Positions 45,161 through 54,089 of a stretch of 64,000 nt of DNA are shown here, in pieces (the stretch's first letter is position 1; each line of letters opens with the position of its first letter). Made by a program: the position numbers and the translations under genes. The DNA comes from Sphingomonas sp. M1-B02 (GTDB lineage Bacteria > Pseudomonadota > Alphaproteobacteria > Sphingomonadales > Sphingomonadaceae): the NCBI RefSeq assembly GCF_026167525.1, contig NZ_CP110679.1, forward strand, positions 3,541,071 through 3,605,070. Reading direction: 5' to 3'. The notes below the pieces were generated by a model. That model was not told where the DNA came from, did not search any database, and saw nothing but the letters and a program-made list of their open reading frames with translations.

Positions 45161-46322
45161 CGGCAATCCGTTCGGCAAGTTTGTGCGCGACTTCGGCCTT
45201 GGGGAGGCGTTCCCAATGCTCGACGCCGTCGGCGGTGATCAGGTGGATGGTGTTGGCATCGCCGCCCATCACGTCGCCCGAGACGTCGTTGGCGACGATC
45301 CAGTCGGCGCCCTTGCGCGCGCGCTTGGCGGTGGCGTGTTCGACGACCTGCTCCGTTTCGGCGGCGAAGCCCACGACCAGTCTGGGGCGGTGCGGGCTGT
45401 GGGCGAGCAGCGCGAGGATGTCTGGGTTTTCCGATAGTTGGAGCGTCGGCGGGGCGTCGCCCTTCTTGAGCTTCTGGTCGGCGGTGTCGGTGCGCCAGTC
45501 GCCGATCGCGGCGACCATCACCGCGGCGTCGGCGGGGAGGGCGGTGGCGACGGCGTTGGCCATCTGCTGCGCGGTCTCGACATCGACGCGGGTGACGCCG
45601 GGGGGCGTGGCGAGGGTGACCGGGCCGGAGACCAGCGTGATCCGGGCGCCGAGCGCAGCGAGGGCCTCCGCGATGGCATAGCCCTGGCGGCCCGAGGAGC
45701 GATTGGCGATGTAACGCACTGGGTCGATCGGTTCGTGGGTCGGGCCGGCGGTGACGAGGATATGCTTGCCGCTCAGGACCCCCGGAGCAGGCGAAAGCGC
45801 GGCGGTGATCGCGGCGAAGATCGCCTCGGGTTCGGGCAGGCGGCCGGGGCCATATTCGCCGCAGGCCATTGCGCCCTCGTCGGGCTCGAGGAGGGTCACG
45901 CCATCGGCGCGGAGCCGGGCGACGTTCCGGCGTGTGGCGGCATGCTGCCACATGCGGACGTTCATCGCCGGGGCGGCCAAGACGGGCTTGTCGGTGGCGA
46001 GGAGGAGCGTCGTCGCGAGATCGTCGGCGATGCCCGCGGCCATCTTGGCGAGCAAGTCGGCAGTGGCGGGGGCGATGACGACGAGATCGGCTTCGCGGCT
46101 GAGCTGGATATGGCCCATCTCGGCCTCGTCCTTGAGATCCCAGAGCGTGGTGTAGACCTGATTCTCGGAGAGCGCGGCGAGCGTCATCGGGGTGACGAAC
46201 TGCGCGCCGCTCTCGGTCAGCACGCAGGTCACGCCGATCCCGGCCCTGCGGCACAGGCGGACCAGTTCGCACGCCTTATAGGCCGCGATGCCGCCGCCGA
46301 CGATCAGGAGGATGCGCTTCAT
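45150..46322 (-). CDS. coaBC: Bifunctional phosphopantothenoylcysteine decarboxylase/synthetase (CoaBC)
   Basis: A 390-residue fusion for two steps of coenzyme A synthesis. The N-terminal FMN-dependent CoaC part has [19 protein letters not shown], catalytic His and the ligand region [11 protein letters not shown], and ACGEYGPGR, where a Cys marks the decarboxylase lid. The CoaB part begins at about 190 with [24 protein letters not shown], includes [10 protein letters not shown], and ends with [12 protein letters not shown]. It overlaps the preceding membrane gene by four bases and dut by eleven. In many alphaproteobacteria coaBC follows ubiB; here ubiB is 13.7 kb away. Confidence 0.97.
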   Translation of the reverse strand: MKRILLIVGGGIAAYKACELVRLCRRAGIGVTCVLTESGAQFVTPMTLAALSENQVYTTLWDLKDEAEMGHIQLSREADLVVIAPATADLLAKMAAGIADDLATTLLLATDKPVLAAPAMNVRMWQHAATRRNVARLRADGVTLLEPDEGAMACGEYGPGRLPEPEAIFAAITAALSPAPGVLSGKHILVTAGPTHEPIDPVRYIANRSSGRQGYAIAEALAALGARITLVSGPVTLATPPGVTRVDVETAQQMANAVATALPADAAVMVAAIGDWRTDTADQKLKKGDAPPTLQLSENPDILALLAHSPHRPRLVVGFAAETEQVVEHATAKRARKGADWIVANDVSGDVMGGDANTIHLITADGVEHWERLPKAEVAHKLAERIADAL

Positions 46323-47428
46323 CGGCTTACCCTTGTCACGGTGATCCGCCGCCTGTCGAGCGCGCGGACGAAGAGATCACGCAGCGCATCGGGCACGAAC
46401 ACCAGCCCGGCGAGTAGCACCGGGGCAACCATCAGCGCCCAATAGAAATTGTCGAGCCGGGCGAAGATGCCGATCGCGACCGCATATGCGGCGAGCGTCG
46501 CGGCCATGCGCGGGCCCAACGGATCGCTCCAGCTCGCCCAGCCGAACATCGCTAACCCGACGAGCAGCGAGCCTGCCCAGAGCGGGAGCAATTGGAGCGA
46601 GGTGGCGAGATAGAGCGACTTCACGAAGAAACCGTAGCCGAGGAGCCCGGCCCAGCCGGGGGAGGCAGGATCGCTCGGGCCGGTGACGCCCGCGACGCCA
46701 TAGGCATGCGCGCCGAGCGCCACGGCGAAGAACCCCAATGCGGCGAGCCAGCCCAGCGCCTCGCGCCGCTCGCCCTGAACCCAAGCGAAGCCGAGCATCA
46801 CCAGCACATAGAGCGCTGCGGTCTCGCGGATCAGCATCGCTGCCAGCGCGATCGCCACCGCCTCGACCCATCGGCCCGGGCGCCGCAACGCGAGCGAGAG
46901 TGCGACGAGCAACCCTGCCCAGATTTCATGGAACGCCGCCAATCCGGGCTGGAGGAAGGCGAGCATCGACGCGATCAGGAGGAAGGCGCCGGTGATCCGC
47001 GGGGCGACGCGCGGCACCGCTTCGCCGAGGCGGACCGCCCAGACGACCCCCACCGTGCCGCCGAGCAGAAACAAGAGCGCCAGCGGTCCCCAACTCGGCA
47101 GCACTGCCTGGACGGTGGCGAGGCCGGGCATGCGCACGGTAACGAAGGGGCGCAGCGGATAGCCGCCGGAACGCAGCGCATCGGTGGCGGCGGTATAATA
47201 ATCCGCACCATTCTTCATGCCCGCGACGATTTTTTCGTAGATCATCAGGTCGGTCTGGTCCTGCGTCGCGCTACCTTCGGCGATGGCGGCAGGATTGGGC
47301 CCGGCCAGCGCGGTGAGGCAAAGGAGCAGCAGCAAAGCCAGCAGCCCGAGCAGGATCCGCGCCCGCGGCCTGCGCAGCGTGGCGAAGCGGCTCGGCGATG
47401 CGAGCCAGAGAGGCGCAGGTTGGGCCAT
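46319..47428 (-). CDS. Polytopic membrane protein of unknown function
   Basis: A 369-residue protein with about nine hydrophobic segments (for example ILLGLLALLLLLCLTAL, LALLFLLGGTVGVVWAV, AAMLIRETAALYVLVMLGF). A long periplasmic-type loop (about 45-105) holds DQTDLMIYEKIVAGMKNGADYY. The general look, with an acidic first loop and RET-containing helix, resembles polyprenol-linked glycosyltransferase-C proteins, but I see no sure motif. It is the first gene of the coaBC-dut operon and overlaps coaBC by four bases, though its function need not be related. It is divergent from the first GH2 gene. Confidence 0.75.
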   Translation of the reverse strand: MAQPAPLWLASPSRFATLRRPRARILLGLLALLLLLCLTALAGPNPAAIAEGSATQDQTDLMIYEKIVAGMKNGADYYTAATDALRSGGYPLRPFVTVRMPGLATVQAVLPSWGPLALLFLLGGTVGVVWAVRLGEAVPRVAPRITGAFLLIASMLAFLQPGLAAFHEIWAGLLVALSLALRRPGRWVEAVAIALAAMLIRETAALYVLVMLGFAWVQGERREALGWLAALGFFAVALGAHAYGVAGVTGPSDPASPGWAGLLGYGFFVKSLYLATSLQLLPLWAGSLLVGLAMFGWASWSDPLGPRMAATLAAYAVAIGIFARLDNFYWALMVAPVLLAGLVFVPDALRDLFVRALDRRRITVTRVSR

Positions 47429-47534
47429 GCAGGCGGGGGACTACACGCGGGGCGGAGGGAGTGTCGAGAGGAAGTGGCCGGGATTGCATCTCAGCGGCAG
47501 GAAAGGCTCAGGTAAGACCAACGCCAGAAGTGGC

Positions 47535-47585
47535 TTGACCAATTTTTCCGCATGGCGATACTATGTCTCAAATAGTGGAAGTATC
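47535..47585 (+). promoter_or_regulatory. Promoter with overlapping palindromic operator for the first GH2 gene
   Basis: A -35 TTGACC (47535-47540) and -10 GATACT (47557-47562) are 16 bases apart. A nested inverted repeat overlaps the -10: GATACT (47557-47562) with AGTATC (47580-47585), enclosing ACTAT (47560-47564) with ATAGT (47572-47576). This looks like a repressor site. It also shows that an ATG at 47563 lies within the promoter and is not the gene start. Confidence 0.55.
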
Positions 47586-47622
47586 GGCGGCCGGTTCGAA
47601 TCGCCGTGATCGGGAGAGTGAT

Positions 47623-50600
47623 ATGCGGAATGCCGGCTGGAGCGCAGTTGGGGCCTTGGCAATGCTTGCGATCAGCAGTCCCGCTCGGGCGCACGATGCC
47701 TCCAAGACAACCCCGTCGCCGCGGAGCAGCTGGAATTTGAACCAGGACTGGCGGACCGCGACCGGCGCGCTGCCGGGCGCCGAGCAACCGGGGTTCGACG
47801 ACGCGCGCTGGGGGCAGGCGACGCTGCCGCATGCCTTCAACGAGAAAGAGGCATTCGCGCGAGACATCAAGAAGCTGTCGACCGGTATCATCTGGTATCG
47901 CAAGCGGATCACGCTGCCGGCGCGCGCGGCGGGGGGCCGGGCCTTCCTCGAATTCGAGGGGGTGCGGCAGGCGGCCGAGGTATGGGTCAATGGGAAGTCG
48001 GTGGCGTTGTCCGAAAATGGCGCGATGGCTTTCGGTGCGGACATTACCACAGCACTCAAGCCCGGCGAAAATCTCATCGCGGTGCGGGTCGACAATGACT
48101 GGAAATATAAGGAGCGCGCGAGCGGCAGCGGCGTCCAGTGGAACAACGACAATTTCAACGTCAATTATGGCGGGATCACCAAGAATGTCCGGCTGCATTT
48201 GACCGGGCCCGTCTACCAGACGCTGCCGCTGCAGGCGGGGCTGGGGACGACCGGGCAATATGTCTGGGCGGACGGCTTCGACCTCGCCAAGCGCGCCGCG
48301 ACGATCCACGCCGAGACCCAGGTGCGCAACGACAGCGCCGCCGCGCGCACGATCGGCTACCGCGCCGAAATGCGCGATCGCGAGGGGCGCGTGGTGGCGC
48401 GGTTCGACGGCGGGAGTGCGACGCTGGCGCCCGGCGAGACGCGGACGCTGGCCGCGTCGGCGCGCGTGGGCGACCTGCATTTCTGGGCCTGGGGCTATGG
48501 CTACCTCTATACCGTCACGACCAGCCTGATGCTGGACGGCAAGGCGATCGACAGCATCGATACGCGGACCGGCTTTCGCCACACGAAATTCGGCGAGGGG
48601 CGGATCGAGCTCAACGGTCGGGCGATCCAGGTCCATGGCTATGCGCAGCGGACCTCGAACGAGTGGCCCGCGGTGGGCGTGTCGATCCCGCCCTGGATCA
48701 GCGATTTCTCGAACGCTTTGATGGTCGAGAGCGGCGGCAACCTGGTGCGCTGGATGCACATCGCGCCTTCGAAGCAGGACGTTGAGTCTGCCGACCGCGT
48801 CGGGCTGATGCAGGCGATGCCGGCGGGCGATGCCGAGAGCGACACGACCGGACGCCGCTGGGAACAGCGCAAGGAAGTGATGCGCCAGGCGATCGTTTAT
48901 AACCGCAACAACCCCTCGATTCTGTTCTACGAGGGCGGGAACGAGAATATCAGCGACGCGCATATGGCCGAGCTGAAGGCGATCCGCGACGCGTTCGACC
49001 CGCATGGCGGAAGGGCAATCGGATCGCGCGAGATGCTGGAGAGCGATGTCGCCGAATATGGCGGCGAGATGCTCTATGTGAACAAGAGCGGCGACATTCC
49101 GATGTGGGCGATGGAATATTCGCGCGACGAGGGTGCGCGGGCATATCGCGACCACTTCACCCCGCCCTTCCACAAGGATTCGCCCGACTATAATCGCAAC
49201 CAGGACAGCCATGCCGTCCAGAATGTCGAGCGCTGGTGGGACTATTATCGCGTGCGACCGGGCACCGGCAAGCGCGTGAGTTCGGGCGGGGTGAACATCA
49301 TCTTCTCCGATTCCAACACCCATTATCGCGGCGACAACAATTACCGCCGCTCGGGCGAAGTCGATGCGGTGCGGATTCCGAAAGAGGGCTTTTACGCGCA
49401 CAAGGTGATGTGGAGCGATTGGGTCGACAGCGTCACGCCGGGCACGCACATCATCGGGCATTGGAACTATGCGCCGGGGACGGTGAAGGATGTGCAGGTC
49501 GTGTCGAACGGCGACGCGGTGGAGCTGTTCCTCAACGGGCGTTCGCTGGGCAAGGGTGAGAAGAGCTCGGGCTTCCTGTTCACGTGGAAGGGCGTTGCCT
49601 GGGCGCCGGGCACGTTGAAGGCAGTGGCGAGCGGCAAGCGATCGGAAGCTTCGGTCGAGACGACCGGGCCGGCAGTCGCGCTGCGGCTAAAGCCGCTGGT
49701 TTCGCCGCGGGGCTTCGTGATGGACGGGGCGGACATCGCTCTGGTCGATGTCGAGGTGGTCGATGCCAGGGGGCGGCGCGTGCCGACCGCGAACGACGAG
49801 ATCCGCTTCACGCTCGACGGACCCGCGCAATGGCGCGGCGGGATTGCGCAGGGCGATTCGTCGGGCAATCCGCGGGCCGAGATCGCTTCGGGTCCGGCCG
49901 AGCCGACCAAGCCCGCCGGCGCCGACCAGACCACCCAATATGCCGGGACCGCGCGCGAGGAGGATAATTATGTCCTCTCGCAGGCGCTGCCGGTCGAGGG
50001 CGGGGTGAACCGCGTGCTGCTGCGGGCGGGCAAGGCGGCGGGCGTGGTGCGGGTTGCCGCCACGGCCGAGGGGCTGAATCCGGCGACGGTGGAGATCCTA
50101 GGCGTCCTGCCGCGTGCCGAAACGGGCGGACTTTCGAGCGATTTTCCCGAAGACCATCAGCCCGGATTGCTGACCCGCGGGCCGACGCCGGCCGCACAAA
50201 CCTATCGCACGACGCGTCGCACGCTGCTGCCGGTCTCGACGATATCCGGATCGAACCAAGCCGAGGCCGGGCGTTCGACCGACGACAACGAGCTTTCGCG
50301 CTGGGCCAGCGACGGCACGCAGGCGGGTGCCTGGATCGAATATGGCTTCGGCGGCGACGTGACGCTGAGCGAGATCGACCTGAAGCTCGTCGGCTGGCGC
50401 TCGCGCAGCTATCCGTTGCGGATCACGCTGGACGGGAAAGTCATCTGGGAAGGCGAGACCGAGCGGCAGCTGGGCTATGCGTATCTAGCGTTCAAGCCGG
50501 CGAAGGGCAGGGTGCTCCGCATCCAGCAGACCGGGCCGGTGGCGGACCGCGATGCGTTCGGGAAGGTCGTTGAGCTCGATACCGCGCGCAAGGCGGGCGA

Positions 50601-50676
50601 CACGGGTGCGGATTCGGTGCCTGCGGGCTGGCGGCTGGGGATCGTCGAGGTGGATTTCCACTCGCCGGTGCGGTGA
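47623..50676 (+). CDS. Secreted glycoside hydrolase family 2 protein (beta-galactosidase-like)
   Basis: A 1,017-residue exported glycosidase. Signal peptide (GALAMLAISSPARA); GH2 jelly-roll at about 35-190 (WYRKRITLP, VWVNGK); Ig-like domain to 300; TIM barrel with acid/base Glu441 in YEGGNEN and likely nucleophile Glu498 in MWAMEYSRDEG; DUF4982-like domain with VELFLNGRSLGKGE; a further Ig-like domain; and a C-terminal discoidin/CBM-like domain (DDNELSRWASDGTQAGAWIEY). It probably removes beta-linked galactose or a related sugar from plant or microbial polysaccharide outside the cytoplasm. I use ATG 47623 with GGGAG before it. It is controlled from the promoter/operator just upstream. Confidence 0.93.
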   Translation: MRNAGWSAVGALAMLAISSPARAHDASKTTPSPRSSWNLNQDWRTATGALPGAEQPGFDDARWGQATLPHAFNEKEAFARDIKKLSTGIIWYRKRITLPARAAGGRAFLEFEGVRQAAEVWVNGKSVALSENGAMAFGADITTALKPGENLIAVRVDNDWKYKERASGSGVQWNNDNFNVNYGGITKNVRLHLTGPVYQTLPLQAGLGTTGQYVWADGFDLAKRAATIHAETQVRNDSAAARTIGYRAEMRDREGRVVARFDGGSATLAPGETRTLAASARVGDLHFWAWGYGYLYTVTTSLMLDGKAIDSIDTRTGFRHTKFGEGRIELNGRAIQVHGYAQRTSNEWPAVGVSIPPWISDFSNALMVESGGNLVRWMHIAPSKQDVESADRVGLMQAMPAGDAESDTTGRRWEQRKEVMRQAIVYNRNNPSILFYEGGNENISDAHMAELKAIRDAFDPHGGRAIGSREMLESDVAEYGGEMLYVNKSGDIPMWAMEYSRDEGARAYRDHFTPPFHKDSPDYNRNQDSHAVQNVERWWDYYRVRPGTGKRVSSGGVNIIFSDSNTHYRGDNNYRRSGEVDAVRIPKEGFYAHKVMWSDWVDSVTPGTHIIGHWNYAPGTVKDVQVVSNGDAVELFLNGRSLGKGEKSSGFLFTWKGVAWAPGTLKAVASGKRSEASVETTGPAVALRLKPLVSPRGFVMDGADIALVDVEVVDARGRRVPTANDEIRFTLDGPAQWRGGIAQGDSSGNPRAEIASGPAEPTKPAGADQTTQYAGTAREEDNYVLSQALPVEGGVNRVLLRAGKAAGVVRVAATAEGLNPATVEILGVLPRAETGGLSSDFPEDHQPGLLTRGPTPAAQTYRTTRRTLLPVSTISGSNQAEAGRSTDDNELSRWASDGTQAGAWIEYGFGGDVTLSEIDLKLVGWRSRSYPLRITLDGKVIWEGETERQLGYAYLAFKPAKGRVLRIQQTGPVADRDAFGKVVELDTARKAGDTGADSVPAGWRLGIVEVDFHSPVR

Positions 50677-50710
50677 ACTCAACTGAACTCCGCCGGAATG
50701 ACGTATCAGG

Positions 50711-51544
50711 TTAGAGCATTGGCAGTGTCGAAGGCTTTGGCCCGACAGGAAAGGCTGCGTCGATCTTCGCGATCTCCACTTCGGTGAGGGTAAGATCGCC
50801 GGCCGCCGCATTCTGTACGGCATGGCCGGCGGACGACGCTTTCGGGATAACGAAGCTGTGCCGCGCCAAAGCCGCCAGCGCGATCTGGCGCGGCGTCGCG
50901 CCATGCGCCTCCGCGATCTCGGCCAGCACGCGGCCGCCCTTGCTCTCCGCGCTCGGGAAATCGTCATGGCCGAACGGGCTGTAGGCGACCAACGCGACGT
51001 CGTTGCGCTCGCACCAGGGCTGCACGGCATGCTCGATTGCGCGCTGCTTCAAGTGATATAGGACCTGATTGCAGGCGATCCTGCCCGGGCCGGCGACTGC
51101 GAGCGCCTCGTCGAGGTCGTCCTCGTCGAAATTGCTGACGCCCCAGGAGAGGATCTTGCCGTCGCGGACCAGCGTCTCGAACGCGGCGAAAGTCTCGGCG
51201 AGCGGGTGGCGGCCGCGCCAGTGGAGCAGGTAGCAATCGAGCCGATCGGTGCCGAGACGGCTTAGCGAGGCTTCGCAGGCGGCGATCGTCCCGGCGCGCG
51301 AGGCGTTGCTCGGCAGGACCTTCGAGACGAGAAACAGACCGTCGCGGCGCCCGCGTATCGCCTCGCCAACGAGGGGTTCGGCGTCGCCATACATCTCGGC
51401 GGTGTCGATATGCGTCATGCCGGCGTCGATGCCGCGTTGGAGTGCGGCCATCGCCGACGCCCGGTCGCCATGGTCGATATGCCAGCTTCCCTGGCCGATG
51501 ATCGCGACGTCCTTGCCGGTATTTCCGAAGCGGCGGTGCTGCAT
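50711..51544 (-). CDS. Aldo/keto reductase
   Basis: A 277-residue NADPH-dependent oxidoreductase. The catalytic tetrad can be placed: Asp and Tyr in DTAEMYGDAEPLVGEAI, Lys in LVSKVLPS, His in CYLLHWRGRHP. The C-terminal cofactor motif is FVIPKASSAGHAVQNAAA. It reduces aldehydes or keto-sugars; the substrate is not evident. It lies between two beta-galactosidase-like genes, 39 bases downstream of the second GH2 gene on the same strand, so it may handle a sugar or aglycone released by that enzyme. Confidence 0.94.
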   Translation of the reverse strand: MQHRRFGNTGKDVAIIGQGSWHIDHGDRASAMAALQRGIDAGMTHIDTAEMYGDAEPLVGEAIRGRRDGLFLVSKVLPSNASRAGTIAACEASLSRLGTDRLDCYLLHWRGRHPLAETFAAFETLVRDGKILSWGVSNFDEDDLDEALAVAGPGRIACNQVLYHLKQRAIEHAVQPWCERNDVALVAYSPFGHDDFPSAESKGGRVLAEIAEAHGATPRQIALAALARHSFVIPKASSAGHAVQNAAAGDLTLTEVEIAKIDAAFPVGPKPSTLPML

Positions 51545-51583
51545 GTCATTCTCCCTCCGCGCCGTAACGCGCGGGGGAAGGGG

Positions 51584-53956
51584 TTAGCGCCGGAAGGTGT
51601 GCGTTGCGCTTTTCAGTGCCCCGGCGCGTGCCCTGACCGTTACCGTACCGCTGCCCTCGCCACCGCGCAGAAATGCGACTGCCTTGCCGCCCGCCACTGC
51701 GCGGATGGGAGACGTGAAGGCGGTGTGATCGGTGACGCTGGCATTGTCGTAGGCGACGAGGGTGGCGGGGCCGCTTACCTCGAGCGTGACCGAGTCCGTC
51801 GCGGTGGGGACGAGCACGCCCTTGGCATCGACCACTTCGACGCGGACTGCGGTGACATCGTCGAAGCCGGTGCCCAGCCTGGTTGCCTCGGGCACCAGCC
51901 GGATCGCGGCGGGGGCGCCGGCGGTGCGCAGGACGTCCTCGCCGACCTTGCGGCCGCCGCGATAGCCGACCGCGCGGATCTCGCCGGGGGCGAAATCGAC
52001 CGTCCAGGCGATGGCGCTATCGTCGGCATTGCGCGGCTTGCGGCCGAGCGAGCGGCCGTTGAGGAATAGCTCGACTTCTTCGGCGTTGGACATGACCTCG
52101 ACCTTCTCGGCATGCGCGCCGAGATTAAAGGGGGTCCAGTCGGCGAGGATACCGGGGCCGCGGGGCTGGGGCATCGCGACGCCGACCATCGTCGGGAGTT
52201 CGCTGATGTCGATCACTTCGGTGACGCGGCGGGCGAGCTTGACCACGGGCTTTTCGGACCACCAGGCGGCGCGCTCCCAGCCGATCGGCTTCACGCCGTC
52301 GATCCGATCGACGATGCCCGAAGGGTTGCTGATCGCGGGCCAGCCGGCGCGATCGGCCTCGCCGAGATAGTCGGCGCCGGTCCACAGAAACATGCCCGAA
52401 TAAGCCGGATTGTCGCGGACGGGGAGCCAGGAGCTGCGGTTCTTGCTGTTCTCGGTGCCGATGATCTTCCGCGTGGGCTTGTCGGCATGCGCCTTGGTCA
52501 GTTCGTTCTCGCGGTAATTCTGGCCGACGACGTCGAGCATGTCGGCCAGGCCGTTGCTGTAGTCGCCGGTGGTATTGGGACGGAACAGCGCCATCGTGAC
52601 GGGGCGGGTGGGATCCTCGGCGTGGAAGATATTCATCAGCCGCTCGACGATCGACTTGGCGACGACGGGGTAGGGCGTGTCGTGGATCTCGTTGCCGATC
52701 GACCAGATGATGACGCTCGGGTGATTGCGGTCGCGGCGGACGAAATCGCGTGCGTCGAGCGAGAACCAGTCGGTGAAGAAGAGGTGATAGTCCTGCGGGT
52801 TCTTGGCGACGGTCCACATGTCGAACGCCTCGTTCATGACGAGGATGCCGAGCCGGTCGCACAGATCGAGAAATTCGGGCGAGAAGGGGTGGTGCGCGGT
52901 GCGGATCGCGTTGACGCCGAGCGCCTGGAGGCCCTTGAGGCGCCGCTCGTAGAAGCCGAGCGGGACGGCCATGCCGAACGGGCCGCCATCGGCGTGGATC
53001 GCGACGCCCTTGAGCTTGATGTTCCTGCCGTTGAGCCAGAAGCCGGTCGCGGCCTCGAACCTCGCGTCGCGGATGCCGAAGGGGACGCGTTCCTCGTAGA
53101 GCAGGCTGCCATCGGCGGCGCGCACGCGGACGAGCGCGGTGTGGAGCGCGGGGTCGCCGATGTCCCAGCGGCGGGGGTTGGCGAGGGTGCCGGCGGCGGA
53201 GAGGCTGGTGGCGCGGTTCGGTGCGAGTTCCTGCGTGGCACCGGTGTAGGTCGCGATCTCGCGGCCGTCGGGCGCGCGGATCACGGCTTCGAGTCTGGCC
53301 TGAACGGGGGTGGCCAGGCGATTGGTGACGCTGCTTTCGACCGCGAGGCCCGCGCCGGTCGCGTCGAGCGTGGCGACCCGGACGGTGGTGCTCCAGGCAT
53401 CGGCATAGACGTCGCCGAGGGTGATCAGCTTGACGTGGCGATAGATGCCCGAGCCGGCATACCAGCGTGAGGCCGGCTGGGCGGAGGTGTCCGAGCGGAC
53501 TGCGACGACATTCTCGCCGGACTTGAGGTGGGGCGTCAGCTCGTAGCGGACGCTGGAATAGCCATTGGGGCGGTGGCCGATATGGTGGCCGTTAATCCAG
53601 ACGCCGGCGCGCTCCATGATGCCGTCGAATTCGATGAAGACGCGCTTGCCGCGGGCGGAATCGGGGAGGGCGAAGTGCTTTCGGTACCAGGCGACGCCCG
53701 AGGGGAGCCAGCCGCCCGAGCCGGTGGTTGCGGCGTTCCGGTCGAAGGGGCCGGCGATCGCCCAGTCGTGGGGCAGGTCGACGGGCTGCCACGACGCGTC
53801 GGCAAAAGCGGGTTGTTCTGCGCCTGCGACGTCGCCCTTTGCGAAGCGCCAGTCGGCGTCGAAGGCGGCGGTACCGACGGGCTGGGCGAGTGCGGGGGCG
53901 GCGAGTGCCAATGCCATCGCACCCAGAAGGACGCGGGCTGCCTGTGCGATTTTCAT
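51584..53956 (-). CDS. Secreted glycoside hydrolase family 2 beta-galactosidase
   Basis: A 790-residue glycosidase with a signal peptide (LLGAMALALAAPALA, cleavage near 25). Sugar-binding jelly roll at about 30-185 (WYRKHFALP, GSGIYRHVKL); Ig-like domain to 295; TIM barrel at 300-590 with the acid/base Glu423 in SVIIWSIGNEIHD and the probable nucleophile Glu502 in KIIGTENSKNR; then DUF4982-like (VELFLNGRSLGRK) and a C-terminal Ig-like domain. Family members release beta-galactosyl, glucuronyl or mannosyl residues; the overall layout is closest to beta-galactosidase. It is oriented away from the halogenase gene, with 133 bases between. Confidence 0.94.
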   Translation of the reverse strand: MKIAQAARVLLGAMALALAAPALAQPVGTAAFDADWRFAKGDVAGAEQPAFADASWQPVDLPHDWAIAGPFDRNAATTGSGGWLPSGVAWYRKHFALPDSARGKRVFIEFDGIMERAGVWINGHHIGHRPNGYSSVRYELTPHLKSGENVVAVRSDTSAQPASRWYAGSGIYRHVKLITLGDVYADAWSTTVRVATLDATGAGLAVESSVTNRLATPVQARLEAVIRAPDGREIATYTGATQELAPNRATSLSAAGTLANPRRWDIGDPALHTALVRVRAADGSLLYEERVPFGIRDARFEAATGFWLNGRNIKLKGVAIHADGGPFGMAVPLGFYERRLKGLQALGVNAIRTAHHPFSPEFLDLCDRLGILVMNEAFDMWTVAKNPQDYHLFFTDWFSLDARDFVRRDRNHPSVIIWSIGNEIHDTPYPVVAKSIVERLMNIFHAEDPTRPVTMALFRPNTTGDYSNGLADMLDVVGQNYRENELTKAHADKPTRKIIGTENSKNRSSWLPVRDNPAYSGMFLWTGADYLGEADRAGWPAISNPSGIVDRIDGVKPIGWERAAWWSEKPVVKLARRVTEVIDISELPTMVGVAMPQPRGPGILADWTPFNLGAHAEKVEVMSNAEEVELFLNGRSLGRKPRNADDSAIAWTVDFAPGEIRAVGYRGGRKVGEDVLRTAGAPAAIRLVPEATRLGTGFDDVTAVRVEVVDAKGVLVPTATDSVTLEVSGPATLVAYDNASVTDHTAFTSPIRAVAGGKAVAFLRGGEGSGTVTVRARAGALKSATHTFRR

Positions 53957-54089
53957 GCTGCTCTCCCATCCGCTCTGCCGGCGGTCGCAAGAAGATAGCG
54001 GCGAAAATCCCGCAATGTAAAGCGGCGTGCCAACAATTGAGAGCTTGTCCCCGGCTGTTCAGCATCGTCGCGCTCGACTAGCGTGCGGC

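Noticed and set aside
47491..49461. A 656-codon minus-strand frame
   Set aside because: It is antisense to the GH2 gene, which has catalytic motifs and a signal peptide.
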